Part shown: one piece after another, positions 45,795 through 54,553 of the stretch
Layout of the letters: each line of letters starts with the position of its first letter
How positions within the stretch are numbered: position 1 is the first letter of the stretch
From: Chryseobacterium shigense
GTDB lineage: Bacteria > Bacteroidota > Bacteroidia > Flavobacteriales > Weeksellaceae
Direction: 5' to 3'
Assembly: GCF_900156575.1 (NCBI RefSeq)
Contig: NZ_FTNY01000001.1
Location: 868,001-932,000 of the forward strand
Length of the DNA stretch: 64,000 nt
Notes under the pieces: generated by a model
Seen by the model: the letters and a program-made list of their open reading frames with translations, nothing else
What the model was told of the DNA's origin: nothing
Databases searched by the model: none
Translations under genes and position numbers: made by a program

Positions 45795-46508
45795 TTATTT
45801 TTTATTCACTTCAGCAATCACCTCTTGGATCCCGCCGCCTGCCACTTCAAAAAAAGAAGGACCTGCCAGCATATATACTTTTTCCAGTTTTCTGGTATTG
45901 GAAAGTTGATGTTCTTTAAGATAGGTTTCGGAACGGTGGGCCAACATAATGCCTTTGACTACATTCCCGGCTACCAAAGCGGTTGGAGAATCTATTCCGG
46001 CATCTTTCAGATCGCTGGCCAATGCGAAGTTGGTCACACCTAATCTCATGGCTTCACGGGCAGCCACTTCGCCCACTGAAGTCATTAGTTCCGGAGTGAA
46101 ATTATTGCGGTCGCCCAAACCGATCAGCAATAGTTTTTTGGCAGACATAGAACCTTCAGGAGGTGTCATGAGAAGGGTTTCCAACGAATGCCCTTTAAAC
46201 TGTCCGGACTTTCTGATTTTTGTCAATTCACCTTTTAATGCGTCATCCAGATGCACTAAACCATTTAAGCTGGCTGGTAAAGCTTGCGCGCTGTGAATAT
46301 CATTTTCTGTGTATTCAAAAACACAAGCCACCTGTAATTGTGCTTCTGCCGACGTTGGACCCTGAACCAGCCCTATAATGGAAATCCCATCCACTGAGCC
46401 CCAGTTTTTTGCGGTTCCGATAGGGATGGTTTTTGCCGTTTGTGCAAAACCTGTGATAGAGAATAGCAATCCTAAGATGATAAGTGATTGTTTTAATTTA
46501 TTTTTCAT
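45795..46508 (-). CDS. Exported protein with M17 leucyl-aminopeptidase N-terminal domain only
   Basis: A 237-residue protein, taken from ATG 46508 (MKNKLKQSL), with a signal peptide ending TGFAQ. The mature part matches the macro-like N-domain of M17 leucyl aminopeptidases (LLLIGLGDRNNFTPELMTSV, VGEVAAREAMRLGVTNFALA, GNVVKGIMLAHRSETYLK). The metallopeptidase C-domain with its zinc ligands is missing, and the next gene is unrelated, so it is a stand-alone regulatory or binding domain rather than a peptidase. An ATG five codons earlier is possible. Confidence 0.72.
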   Translation of the reverse strand: MKNKLKQSLIILGLLFSITGFAQTAKTIPIGTAKNWGSVDGISIIGLVQGPTSAEAQLQVACVFEYTENDIHSAQALPASLNGLVHLDDALKGELTKIRKSGQFKGHSLETLLMTPPEGSMSAKKLLLIGLGDRNNFTPELMTSVGEVAAREAMRLGVTNFALASDLKDAGIDSPTALVAGNVVKGIMLAHRSETYLKEHQLSNTRKLEKVYMLAGPSFFEVAGGGIQEVIAEVNKK

Positions 46509-46557
46509 GGTATCGGTTTTCAATATTCCTTTAAATATGATGGGTACTATGTTCAGA

Positions 46558-47433
46558 TTACATTGTCATGGGAACATCCATTAATAGAATCTCCGTGTTT
46601 TCTGCTGTTGCTTTAATATTCAGCTCTGAAATATCCCAAACTCCGAAACCGTCTCTTTCTTCCAGTGATTGACCTTCGATCTCTGCTGTTCCTTTTAACA
46701 GGAAAACATAGACCCCATTTCCTTTTTTTCTGATCTGATAATTGATTTCTGCCTCCTGATCAAAACGTCCTAAATGAAACCATGCATCCTGATGAATCCA
46801 TACACCATCATCATCTGCATTGGGTGAAAGAATCTGCTGAAACGTACTGTAGCTTTTTGTTTTGTCTAGAGTAATCTGATCATATCTCGGACTTACATTT
46901 CTCTTATTTGGATATACCCAGATCTGAAGGAATTTGACCGATTGATCCGTGTTCTTATTAAACTCACTGTGCATAATGCCAGTTCCTGCACTCATGACCT
47001 GAATATCTCCACTTTTGATCACCGTGGTATTTCCCATATTATCTTTGTGCTCAAGATCTCCCTCCAGTGGAATACTGATGATCTCCATATTATCATGAGG
47101 ATGGGTTCCAAAGCCTCTGCCCGCTTCTACTTTATCATCATTTAAAACCCTCAGCACTCCAAAATGCATTCTTTCAGGATTATGATAATTGGCGAAACTG
47201 AAGGTGTGGTTACTTACCAACCAACCATGATCTGCTTTTCCTCTCGAATCTGCTTTATGAATGATTGAATTATCTTTAATTTTTGATTCCGGATTAGGTA
47301 AATGATTGTATCCGATAGGCTCCAGAGGCTCGATCTCGTCTATTTCATTTTTCATCGTATTTCCAAGAGAAGCAGAGGCTACAAACATCCCTGTTCCCAA
47401 TAAACCTTTCTTTAAAAAATCTTTTCTGTCCAT
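46558..47433 (-). CDS. Pirin-family bicupin protein with N-terminal export signal
   Basis: A 291-residue protein from ATG 47433. It starts MDRKDFLKKGLLGTGMFVAS, a Tat-like or plain signal (RK instead of RR). Pirin blocks follow: HGWLVSNHTFSFANYHNPER, GFGTHPHDNMEIISIPLEG, GIMHSEFN and LQIWVYP, giving the His/His/His/Glu metal site of the N-terminal cupin. Pirins often act as quercetinases or redox sensors; an exported form is unusual. It lies 49 bp upstream of the M17 N-domain gene on the same strand. Confidence 0.82.
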   Translation of the reverse strand: MDRKDFLKKGLLGTGMFVASASLGNTMKNEIDEIEPLEPIGYNHLPNPESKIKDNSIIHKADSRGKADHGWLVSNHTFSFANYHNPERMHFGVLRVLNDDKVEAGRGFGTHPHDNMEIISIPLEGDLEHKDNMGNTTVIKSGDIQVMSAGTGIMHSEFNKNTDQSVKFLQIWVYPNKRNVSPRYDQITLDKTKSYSTFQQILSPNADDDGVWIHQDAWFHLGRFDQEAEINYQIRKKGNGVYVFLLKGTAEIEGQSLEERDGFGVWDISELNIKATAENTEILLMDVPMTM

Positions 47434-47569
47434 ATCTTTAGTTATTTTTTTGTTTTGATGGTGCAAATTTATGGTGATGTATCATCCTGTGTATTTAACT
47501 GGTTCTTCTTCAGTGAGACTTATAAATCGGCGGATTTTTCCGGATAATATTTTCAAACATTGACTCAGT

Positions 47570-47881
47570 TTATGGCTGCAGATCGGGGAAAAGGCTGTAA
47601 ACTTCGTTCTTTAAAAGTCCGCTTCCTCCACCGTAATGATCGATCACTTTAACGTCTTGATCTGACTCTTCACAGAATCTTTTTATATCTCTTTCAAACT
47701 GATCTTCCAGCCCTGAACTTAAGAGTACGATATCCACCTGATTGTCTTTAATATAATCATAGCATACCGATTCATTGCTTTGGATCTCAGCTTTCCAGCC
47801 TTCATTATTTTCGATGATTCTTTTTAAAGTTTCAAGAATTTCCTGATTTTTTCCGATGACTAAAAATTGTAATGTTTTCAT
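47570..47881 (-). CDS. Receiver-like small protein, unknown
   Basis: A 103-residue protein when started at ATG 47881 (MKTLQFLVIG); the ORF opens eight codons earlier. It has the alternating fold pattern of a response-regulator receiver (LQFLVIGKNQEILETLKRII, then QVDIVLLSSGLEDQF), but the phospho-acceptor Asp and acidic pocket are not clear; VLLSSG stands where VLLDxxMP would be. It may be a degenerate, non-phosphorylated receiver. It ends 104 bp before the pirin gene and begins 42 bp after the antiporter stop, so it may be expressed with either. Confidence 0.5.
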   Translation of the reverse strand: MKTLQFLVIGKNQEILETLKRIIENNEGWKAEIQSNESVCYDYIKDNQVDIVLLSSGLEDQFERDIKRFCEESDQDVKVIDHYGGGSGLLKNEVYSLFPDLQP

Positions 47882-47923
47882 TTTTATCTTGTTTTTAAAA
47901 GGCAAGGATGTTAAGTTTTACAA

Positions 47924-49534
47924 TTATAAATGCTTATTTCCTGTAATTTTTAATTCATTTAAATCCAGTTGGGATTCTGCTTTTCGGATCTCATCATCGC
48001 TGAAAAGCTTTTCTCTTTTCAATCTGAACAGTTCTTTTCGTTGTAAAGCAAATATATCCAGCACAATCTGATGGTATTCTTTAAGGTCATTCTGTCTGTT
48101 GGAGCATGTTTCAAGAGAACTTAAATGACTCTGATGCAATTGGATATCATTTTGAAGATTATCCTTTAAATTTTCAACCAAACTATTGCCTGTTAAGTTT
48201 TTTTCATATTTCTCATTCAATCGGTCGACTGCCAGTTGATCCAGTCGTATCTGAATTCCTGCCTGCTGTTCGTGAGAAGGTAAAATAGGATCAATTTCTC
48301 CAATTTTGGTTAATTTAATAATCAAAGGAAGTGTGAGTCCCTGGAAAACCAAGGTTACAAAAATGACGACAAACGTAATGAAGATGATCAGATTTCTCAG
48401 TGGAAATTCAGCCTGATCATTCATCATCACCGGAATGGACAGTGCTGTAGCAAGCGAAACAACCCCACGCATCCCTGCCCAACCAATGATCAAGGGATTT
48501 TTCCAGCCCGGACTGGGATCCTGACGTACTTTTTTGCTCAGCCATCTCGGAATATGAGCTACGGGATAAATCCATAGCAGACGAACGAGAATGACAATCA
48601 AACTGATGATCAATCCATATTTTATGCCTTCCATCAAGGATGTTTCGCCCAAACCATTGATGATATCGGGAAGTTCCAATCCGATCAATACAAAGACTAA
48701 TGCATTCATCACAAAAATGAGGGTATTCCAAACGCCTGTCATATTGATTCTGGTGGTTCCCGTTTTAAAAATCTCATGGGAACGGAAAGACATAAACAAC
48801 CCGCCACTTACAACGGCCATCACTCCTGAAAAATGAAAATGTTCTGCCCCCAGAAATAAAATATAAGGGGTCATGACGGTAAGTGCCGCATCGATCGCCG
48901 GAGTAGTGGGCAAAAACCGATGAATGGCGTAGAAAATATGAGCCCCAACAATTCCTACTACGATTCCCATTCCAGCGACAAGAAAAAACTGACCTGTTGC
49001 TTCCTGCATGGAAAATACGCCCGTCATCACCGCTGCCAAAGCAAACCTGAAAACAATCAGCGATGAAGCATCATTGATCAGGCTTTCGCCTTCCAGCATT
49101 GCAATGGTTCTTTTCGGAACTTTTAATCCTTTTAAAACCGTGGTGGCCGCTACAGCGTCCGGTGGTGAAACAATTCCTCCCAGTAAAAATCCTAAAGCCA
49201 GCGTGAACCCCGGAATTAAAGACTGAGCAGCAAAAGCAACCACTATAGACGTTAAAAACACCAAACCAAAAGCCATCAGCGAAATCGTTCTTTTCCATTT
49301 CCAGAAATCATTCCAGGAAGTATACCAGGCCGCTTCATATAAAAGTGGAGGCAAGAAGATCAGGAAAATAATCTCGGGATCTAATTTTAAAACAGGAACT
49401 CCGGGAATAAAGCTGATTCCCAATCCCGCCAATACCAAAAATATAGGATAGGCGATTTTAATGCGCTGTGCCAGCATCACCAGCAGCATGACAACGAGTA
49501 AGAGTCCGAGGATTAGAAGGAGGTGTTCGTGCAT
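47924..49534 (-). CDS. CPA1-family Na+/H+ antiporter
   Basis: A 536-residue protein with about 12 membrane helices and a ~140-residue cytoplasmic C-terminus. Ion-path motifs GGIVSPPDAVAATTVLKGL and MLEGESLINDASSLIVF are the CPA1 signatures, and GWAGMRGVVSLATALSIP is the conserved late-helix block. It would exchange Na+ (or K+/Li+) for protons for pH and salt balance. Single gene or start of a short run toward the receiver-like protein. The C-terminal helices (KYEKNLTGNSLVENLKDN) may be regulatory. Confidence 0.9.
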   Translation of the reverse strand: MHEHLLLILGLLLVVMLLVMLAQRIKIAYPIFLVLAGLGISFIPGVPVLKLDPEIIFLIFLPPLLYEAAWYTSWNDFWKWKRTISLMAFGLVFLTSIVVAFAAQSLIPGFTLALGFLLGGIVSPPDAVAATTVLKGLKVPKRTIAMLEGESLINDASSLIVFRFALAAVMTGVFSMQEATGQFFLVAGMGIVVGIVGAHIFYAIHRFLPTTPAIDAALTVMTPYILFLGAEHFHFSGVMAVVSGGLFMSFRSHEIFKTGTTRINMTGVWNTLIFVMNALVFVLIGLELPDIINGLGETSLMEGIKYGLIISLIVILVRLLWIYPVAHIPRWLSKKVRQDPSPGWKNPLIIGWAGMRGVVSLATALSIPVMMNDQAEFPLRNLIIFITFVVIFVTLVFQGLTLPLIIKLTKIGEIDPILPSHEQQAGIQIRLDQLAVDRLNEKYEKNLTGNSLVENLKDNLQNDIQLHQSHLSSLETCSNRQNDLKEYHQIVLDIFALQRKELFRLKREKLFSDDEIRKAESQLDLNELKITGNKHL

Positions 49535-49679
49535 TTTTTGTGTAGAGATTAGAAGTTAGAGGTTAGGCCCGGTGGCGTCTGAGATTTTTGTTTTTTTAGA
49601 TAGAGCGTTCCTATAATAGGTTTCCAGTTATTGGCAAACGATTATTGCATGCAAGTAAGATCAACCTTTTTAAATTTGA

Positions 49680-49973
49680 TTAATTTTCTTTCAGCCAAAC
49701 ATCGTTGTAGTCATCAGGATGACGTTTGAACTGTAAGTGAACGTACGGACATAGCGGTACAATTTTCAGATCATTTTCTCTTGCATAAGAAACCAGTCTT
49801 TCCAGTAATATTTTGGCAAAGCCTTTTCCTTCATGTTCAGGATCAACTTCTGTATGATAAACCGTTAATTTTTTCCCGATTACTGAAATGTCCATTTTCC
49901 CAGCTTTATGATCATCTGAGAAAAGCTGAATCTCTCCTCTCACATTTCCTAAAACGATTTCTGTTCTTTCCAT
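49680..49973 (-). CDS. YjdJ-type GNAT acetyltransferase
   Basis: A 97-residue small GNAT-fold protein. AGKMDISVIGKKLTVYHTEV, VDPEHEGKGFAKILLERLV and IVPLCPYVHLQFKRHPDDYN match the YjdJ/Gcn5 short-GNAT family; EGKGFAKIL is the acetyl-CoA pyrophosphate loop. The acceptor is unknown. It is preceded by a possible 48-codon ORF (50033-50179). Confidence 0.82.
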   Translation of the reverse strand: MERTEIVLGNVRGEIQLFSDDHKAGKMDISVIGKKLTVYHTEVDPEHEGKGFAKILLERLVSYARENDLKIVPLCPYVHLQFKRHPDDYNDVWLKEN

Positions 49974-50032
49974 TTTTTAAGCTTTTAATTAATAATTCAA
50001 AATTATGATCTTTATTAAAGCTGAGTAATGAT

Positions 50033-50179
50033 CTATGATAACTTCGGTACCGGCACTACTCTTTTATGGTATTTTACTTTGACTGTTTGAGGAATCTCCC
50101 GGATATGTTCATCTGCTATAATGATCATCTTCAAACTGCAGAATTCACTTTTTTCAATACAAATTATCACGAAATCCAT
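50033..50179 (-). CDS. Possible small ORF, 48 aa
   Basis: An ATG-started ORF encoding MDFVIICIEKSEFCSLKMII and then IADEHIREIPQTVKVKYHK with a basic, Pro-containing end. It is 59 bp upstream of the GNAT gene on the same strand. The sequence has protein-like composition but no family is recognised. An internal ATG would give 31 residues. Weakly supported. Confidence 0.25.
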   Translation of the reverse strand: MDFVIICIEKSEFCSLKMIIIADEHIREIPQTVKVKYHKRVVPVPKLS

Positions 50180-50307
50180 ACAACTCAACTTATTTCAAAC
50201 CTTGATTAAATAAAATTAATCATCTGAAAAACAATTCGTTAAACACTTCACCAATAAAAAAAATCAAAAAGTCTATTGTTTTAGTGGACTAATAAAAATA
50301 TATGTTC

Positions 50308-50315
50308 TATATTTG
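50308..50315 (+). promoter_or_regulatory. -7 element of the methionine uptake operon
   Basis: TATATTTG fits TAnnTTTG and lies 27 bases before the leader ORF start at 50343. No clear TTTG at proper distance. Confidence 0.45.
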
Positions 50316-50342
50316 CAACCGTATTCAGGAAAAGAAAACAAA

Positions 50343-50441
50343 ATGAAACAAGGATTTAAACATCAATCACTTAAGAAACAAAACATCAAAACTATGATGA
50401 TGTTCAACTGTATGCCTATGCATCAGAAATTCCGTGGCTGA
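50343..50441 (+). CDS. Methionine-rich leader peptide, 32 aa
   Basis: ATG at 50343 opens a 32-codon ORF ending at TGA 50439-50441. Codons 18-26 read M-M-M-F-N-C-M-P-M: five Met in nine codons, after a basic start. A terminator (50467-50494) and then the EamA-metN-metI-metQ genes follow. CGTGG at 50433-50437, in the last codons, is complementary to CCACG (50477-50481) in the terminator stem-loop. Ribosomes stalled at Met codons could thus allow an anti-terminator. This is the classic leader-peptide attenuation layout; function is inferred from sequence. Confidence 0.65.
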   Translation: MKQGFKHQSLKKQNIKTMMMFNCMPMHQKFRG

Positions 50442-50466
50442 CCTTACTTTTATATCACATATTTCT

Positions 50467-50494
50467 AAAGGCCTTACCACGTTGTAGGGCCTTT
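50467..50494 (+). terminator. Attenuator-type terminator before the methionine uptake genes
   Basis: Stem AAAGGCCTTAC / GTAGGGCCTTT (11 pairs with one G-U, loop CACGTT) followed by a T-run. It lies between the Met-rich leader ORF and the EamA gene. Confidence 0.75.
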
Positions 50495-50528
50495 TTATTT
50501 TAATACACATCCTATAAAAACATACATC

Positions 50529-51524
50529 ATGAGCAGTTCTAAAAACAGCTGGCTGGTGCCGGTGGCATTTATCAATATTTACGTTATTTGGGGAATTACA
50601 TTCCTCGCGATTTCATTTGGTCTGAAAGGATTTCCCCCGTTTATTCTTTCCGGATTCCGCTTTTTAGCAGCAGGATTGCTGATGATCGGATGGCTGTTGG
50701 CTAAGGGTGAAAAAGCCAATTCCCTAACTAATTGGAAAAAGAATGCCATCACTGGAATATTGATTCTTACCGGTGGAACGGGTTTGGTAGCCTGGGGAGA
50801 ACAGTATGTATCAGCTTCTGAAGCAGCAATTGCCATTGCAACAGGCCCGTTCTGGTTCATTGCTATTGATAAGAAAAACTGGAAATATTATTTTTCAGAC
50901 AAATTTATCCCGATAGGACTGATTATAGGTTTTGTAGGACTGATTTTATTCCTGAACGGAAGTGTTTCAAGCGCTCATCATACAGCCGTCGACGGTAACC
51001 TCCGAATCACAGCCTTCATTGTTCTGGCCTTAAGCTCAGTGGCATGGGTTCTGGGATCTTTATATTCAAAGAAAAACCCGGCGTCGCAGTCTACCTTTAT
51101 GAATATTGCCCAGCAGCTTATCACCGCCGGGGTTGCTTCCTTTATTATTGCATCTTTCAGACAAGAATGGCACGGTTTTTCATTCTCCAATGTTCCGGCA
51201 TCGGCATGGGCGGGTGTACTGTTTCTGGTATTCTTCGGATCTATTGTAGCTTATTTATCTTATATATGGTTGCTTTCTGTAAAGCCGGCAGCTTTGGTAA
51301 GTACCCATACTTATATTAACCCCATTGTTACGGTATTGGCAGGTTGGATGGTAGCCGGACAAACGATTAACGGAAGCCAGCTGTACGGCTTGTCCGTTAT
51401 ATTATTGGGGGTACTGCTTACCAATGTGACCAAATATTTCAGGCTTTCGAAACGCTCGAAAGTGAAAATAAGAAGACTGAAGCGACTGGTTAACAAAAGT
51501 GTACGACCGTATCAGCCTATTTAA
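50529..51524 (+). CDS. EamA-type (DMT) transporter
   Basis: A 331-residue protein with ten likely membrane helices in two EamA repeats (WGITFLAISFGLKGFPPFIL near the start; GSLYSKKNPASQSTFMNIAQ and VSTHTYINPIVTVLAGWMVA in the second half). DMT transporters often export amino acids or metabolites. Here it lies 23 bp before metN and behind a Met-rich leader, so methionine or a related compound is a plausible cargo. That link is inference. The C-terminal tail (KRSKVKIRRLKRL) is basic. Confidence 0.85.
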   Translation: MSSSKNSWLVPVAFINIYVIWGITFLAISFGLKGFPPFILSGFRFLAAGLLMIGWLLAKGEKANSLTNWKKNAITGILILTGGTGLVAWGEQYVSASEAAIAIATGPFWFIAIDKKNWKYYFSDKFIPIGLIIGFVGLILFLNGSVSSAHHTAVDGNLRITAFIVLALSSVAWVLGSLYSKKNPASQSTFMNIAQQLITAGVASFIIASFRQEWHGFSFSNVPASAWAGVLFLVFFGSIVAYLSYIWLLSVKPAALVSTHTYINPIVTVLAGWMVAGQTINGSQLYGLSVILLGVLLTNVTKYFRLSKRSKVKIRRLKRLVNKSVRPYQPI

Positions 51525-51547
51525 AAAATTAAACTATACATTAAAAA

Positions 51548-52576
51548 ATGATAGAAATAAAGAACATTTCAAAGACATTTCATCAGAAAAAGCAGTCTTT
51601 CAAAGCACTGGACCAGGTAAGCCTCAGTGTTGAGAAAGGAGATATTGTTGGGATCATCGGATTTTCCGGAGCAGGAAAAAGCACCCTGATCCGTACCGTC
51701 AATCTTCTGGAAAGACCAGATGAGGGCCAGATTATCATTAACGGAAGAGATTTCACCCAATTGAGTTCAAAACAGCTTGCAGGTGAACGAAAAAAAATCG
51801 GGATGATCTTCCAGCATTTCAATCTGCTTTCATCTAGAACAGTTTTTGATAATGTAGCCCTTTCATTGGAACTGGATCATGTCAGTAAAGATGAGATCAA
51901 CAGAAAAGTCAATGAACTGCTGAAGATTGTAGGATTGGAAGAAAAAGCCAATGATTACCCCAAAAGCCTTTCCGGAGGCCAAAAACAGAGAGTCGCCATT
52001 GCAAGGGCCTTAGCGAATGACCCTTATCTTCTTCTCTGTGACGAAGCCACGAGTGCTCTGGATCCGGCGACCACACAGTCCATTCTTCAGCTTTTAAGGG
52101 ATATCAATCAAAGACTTGGCATCACTATTCTGCTGATCACGCATGAAATGGAAGTTATCAAAGCAGTCTGCAATCACGTGGCTGTTATCGACAAAGGCAA
52201 ATTATTAGCAAAAGGAACATTAAGCGAGATCATCTCGGATAAAGAAAATCCGGTGATCCGTCAATTTATAAATTCAGATATCATGACGATTCCTCAGGAA
52301 CTCAATAAAAGACTGCAGAAAGAACCACAGGATGGTTTATTTCCGCTGGTTGAAATAGAACTCAATGAACATATCAGTGTTGAAAAACTACTTTCAACGC
52401 TTTACGATCAATATAAAATACCGTACCGACTTCTGAAAGCCGATGTAGAATATCTGGGTGATTCCAATTTCGGAAAACTGCTGCTTCAGCTTCAGGGTAA
52501 AACCGAAGAGAATCAGAAAGCCATCTATTATTTTAACCAGAATAAAATTCAAAATACAGTAAAAGGATATGCTTAG
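51548..52576 (+). CDS. metN: Methionine ABC transporter ATP-binding protein MetN
   Basis: A 342-residue ATPase with Walker A GFSGAGKST (38-46), signature SLSGGQKQR, Walker B LLLCDEATSALDP and a C-terminal NIL domain (about 265-335; LVEIELNEHISVEKLLSTLY). The NIL domain binds methionine in MetN and inhibits the transporter when methionine is plentiful. Its last eight bases overlap metI. Together with metQ it forms the full D/L-methionine importer. Confidence 0.94.
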   Translation: MIEIKNISKTFHQKKQSFKALDQVSLSVEKGDIVGIIGFSGAGKSTLIRTVNLLERPDEGQIIINGRDFTQLSSKQLAGERKKIGMIFQHFNLLSSRTVFDNVALSLELDHVSKDEINRKVNELLKIVGLEEKANDYPKSLSGGQKQRVAIARALANDPYLLLCDEATSALDPATTQSILQLLRDINQRLGITILLITHEMEVIKAVCNHVAVIDKGKLLAKGTLSEIISDKENPVIRQFINSDIMTIPQELNKRLQKEPQDGLFPLVEIELNEHISVEKLLSTLYDQYKIPYRLLKADVEYLGDSNFGKLLLQLQGKTEENQKAIYYFNQNKIQNTVKGYA

Positions 52577-53225
52577 TGATTCGGTAATTGCTCTTTTGGG
52601 AAAGGGACTTTGGGAAACGATTTATATGACGTTTGTTTCGGGATTTTTTGGATTTGTTTTGGGACTTCCGGTGGGGATTCTCCTGTTTTTAACAAGGAAA
52701 GGACAACTGTTGGAAAGTGCAGCTTACTACAGAATAACTTCTATTCTGGTCAATATTTTCCGGTCTATTCCATTTATTATTTTAATTGTCTGGATGATCC
52801 CTTTTACAAGAGTGATCATAGGAACTTCAATAGGAATGAATGCAGCATTGGTTCCTCTAAGTGTAGGAGCTGCTCCGTTTATTGCCAGACTGGTAGAAAA
52901 CAGCCTTCTTGAGGTTCCGCATGGTTTGATAGAAACAGCCAGAGCCCTGGGTGCATCTCCTTTACAGATCATCCAGAAAGTATTGCTTCCGGAAGCACTT
53001 CCTTCCCTGATCAACAATGCTGCTATTACCCTGATCACTCTGGTAGGTTATTCTGCAATGGGTGGCGCACTGGGAGCCGGCGGACTGGGACAGATTGGGT
53101 ATCAATACGGCTACATTGGTTATGACGCGGTGATTATGAATGTGGTATTGGTGCTTTTGGTAGCACTGGTGTTTATCATACAGTTTGCGGGAGACCGATT
53201 GGCGAAGAAATTTGATCACAGGTAA
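52569..53225 (+). CDS. metI: Methionine ABC transporter permease MetI
   Basis: A 218-residue permease with five membrane helices and the ABC coupling motif EAARALGASPLQII-like (ETARALGASPLQIIQKVLLP). IFRSIPFIILIVWMIPFTR and GYSAMGGALGAGGLGQIGYQ are MetI signatures. It overlaps metN by eight bases, a sign of translational coupling. Length is normal. Confidence 0.93.
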   Translation: MLSDSVIALLGKGLWETIYMTFVSGFFGFVLGLPVGILLFLTRKGQLLESAAYYRITSILVNIFRSIPFIILIVWMIPFTRVIIGTSIGMNAALVPLSVGAAPFIARLVENSLLEVPHGLIETARALGASPLQIIQKVLLPEALPSLINNAAITLITLVGYSAMGGALGAGGLGQIGYQYGYIGYDAVIMNVVLVLLVALVFIIQFAGDRLAKKFDHR

Positions 53226-53298
53226 GTTAAAGACTCAGAAATTTAATATATAAATCTAATTAATAAAAGGTGGCTGAGACACTCGAAGCCCCCTTTTA

Positions 53299-54120
53299 AT
53301 GATAAAAATTCTAATGAAAAAGATAAAAACAATAGCCTTGTTAACGGCCGGACTTCTCGTATTCAATGCATGTTCCAAAAAGAAAGATGACCCTAACCAT
53401 ATCGTGGTGGGAATAACGTATGGTCCGGAACTGGAAATTGCTGAAGCGGCTAAAAAAGTAGCCAAGGAAAAATACAATCTTGATGTGGAACTGATTCCCT
53501 TCAATGATTATGTGGTCCCGAATGAGGCCTTGAACAACGGAGATATTGAAGCCAATGCTTTCCAGCACGTCCCTTATCTGAATGAACAGGCGAAGCAGCG
53601 AGGTTATAAATTAGCTGTGGTAGGAAATACCTTTGTTTATCCTATTGTTGCCTATTCAAAGAAGATCAGAACGATCAGTCAGCTTCAGAACGGAAGTACA
53701 GTGGTGATTCCCAATGATCCTACCAACGAGGGACGTTCCCTTCTTCTTCTTCAGAAAAACGGACTTTTAAAATTAAAAGAAGGAACCGGACTTCTTCCGA
53801 AAGTCACAGACATTGTCGAGAATCCAAAACAATTAAGAATCCTTGAAATTGAAGCTCCACAGCTTCCAAGGGTTCTGGATGATAAAGAAGTGGTCATCGC
53901 CATCATCAATAACAATTTTGCTGCCCAGGCTGGATTAGATGCCAGCAAACAAGGTTTGTTTAGCGAGGATAAAGATTCACCCTATGTCAATGTAGTGGTT
54001 TCAAGACATGACAACGAAAATTCCGACAAAGTGAAAAATTTTGTAAAAGCTTATCAATCTGATGAAGTGGCTAAAAAAGCAGAAGAGATCTTCAAAGGCG
54101 GTGCGGTGAAAGGATGGTAG
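53299..54120 (+). CDS. metQ: Methionine-binding lipoprotein MetQ
   Basis: A 273-residue NlpA/MetQ-family binding protein. Lipobox LLVFNAC gives a lipid-anchored Cys about residue 25, so it is tethered in the periplasm. IVVGITYGPELEIAEAAKKV, NDGDIEANAFQHVPYLNEQ-type sequence (NGDIEANAFQHVPYL) and VIPNDPTNEGRSLLLLQKNG are family motifs. It feeds methionine to MetN-MetI. ATG at 53314 (MKKIKTIAL) is an alternative start. The 73 bp gap after metI shows no strong terminator. Confidence 0.93.
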   Translation: MIKILMKKIKTIALLTAGLLVFNACSKKKDDPNHIVVGITYGPELEIAEAAKKVAKEKYNLDVELIPFNDYVVPNEALNNGDIEANAFQHVPYLNEQAKQRGYKLAVVGNTFVYPIVAYSKKIRTISQLQNGSTVVIPNDPTNEGRSLLLLQKNGLLKLKEGTGLLPKVTDIVENPKQLRILEIEAPQLPRVLDDKEVVIAIINNNFAAQAGLDASKQGLFSEDKDSPYVNVVVSRHDNENSDKVKNFVKAYQSDEVAKKAEEIFKGGAVKGW

Positions 54121-54553
54121 GAGCATGAATGATGAGTGATGAGTGATAAGTGATGAGTGATAAGTTTGTTGCGGGATGCGGTATCCTGGTTTTGAGTTAC
54201 GAGGTGTCAGATTCGGGTTGTAATTAAAAACCGGATGAAGATTTATATTTTAGATAAATGAAGAAACTGGTGACGGAAGCTTCAGCCGCCAGGTATTTTT
54301 CATTCAATGTTTTTCTCTCTTGTTACTTCAAATATTCAAACTCTGAATCCCACAACGCTTAAACCCTAAAACTTTGCGACTCTCAAATTCACAACTCCGT
54401 AATACGAACCTTGTACCCCGCCAACTCTAAAACTCTCCCACTCTCAAACTTCAGAACTCGGGATCAACTATTTATTGATTAAAATTTATTTTCTCAATTT
54501 GAGATAATAAAAATTTTACTTACTTTTGTTGTTAATCAATAAAAAGGCATTTT
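54121..54553. other. Intergenic region with tandem repeats and terminator
   Basis: Holds five tandem copies of GATRAGT (54131-54165), a terminator-like hairpin CTGG...CCAG followed by TATTTTT (54267-54298), and a degenerate stretch of ACTCTCAAA/CAACTC-type repeats (about 54330-54470). A similar low-complexity CGCAACTTGCAACC stretch is at 30133-30180. No gene seen. Confidence 0.6.
54508..54538 (+). promoter_or_regulatory. Bacteroidota-type promoter for the GH3 gene
   Basis: TTTG (54508-54511), 19 bases, then TACTTTTG (54531-54538), a full TAnnTTTG match with good spacing. The leader before ATG 54554 would be very short. Confidence 0.55.
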
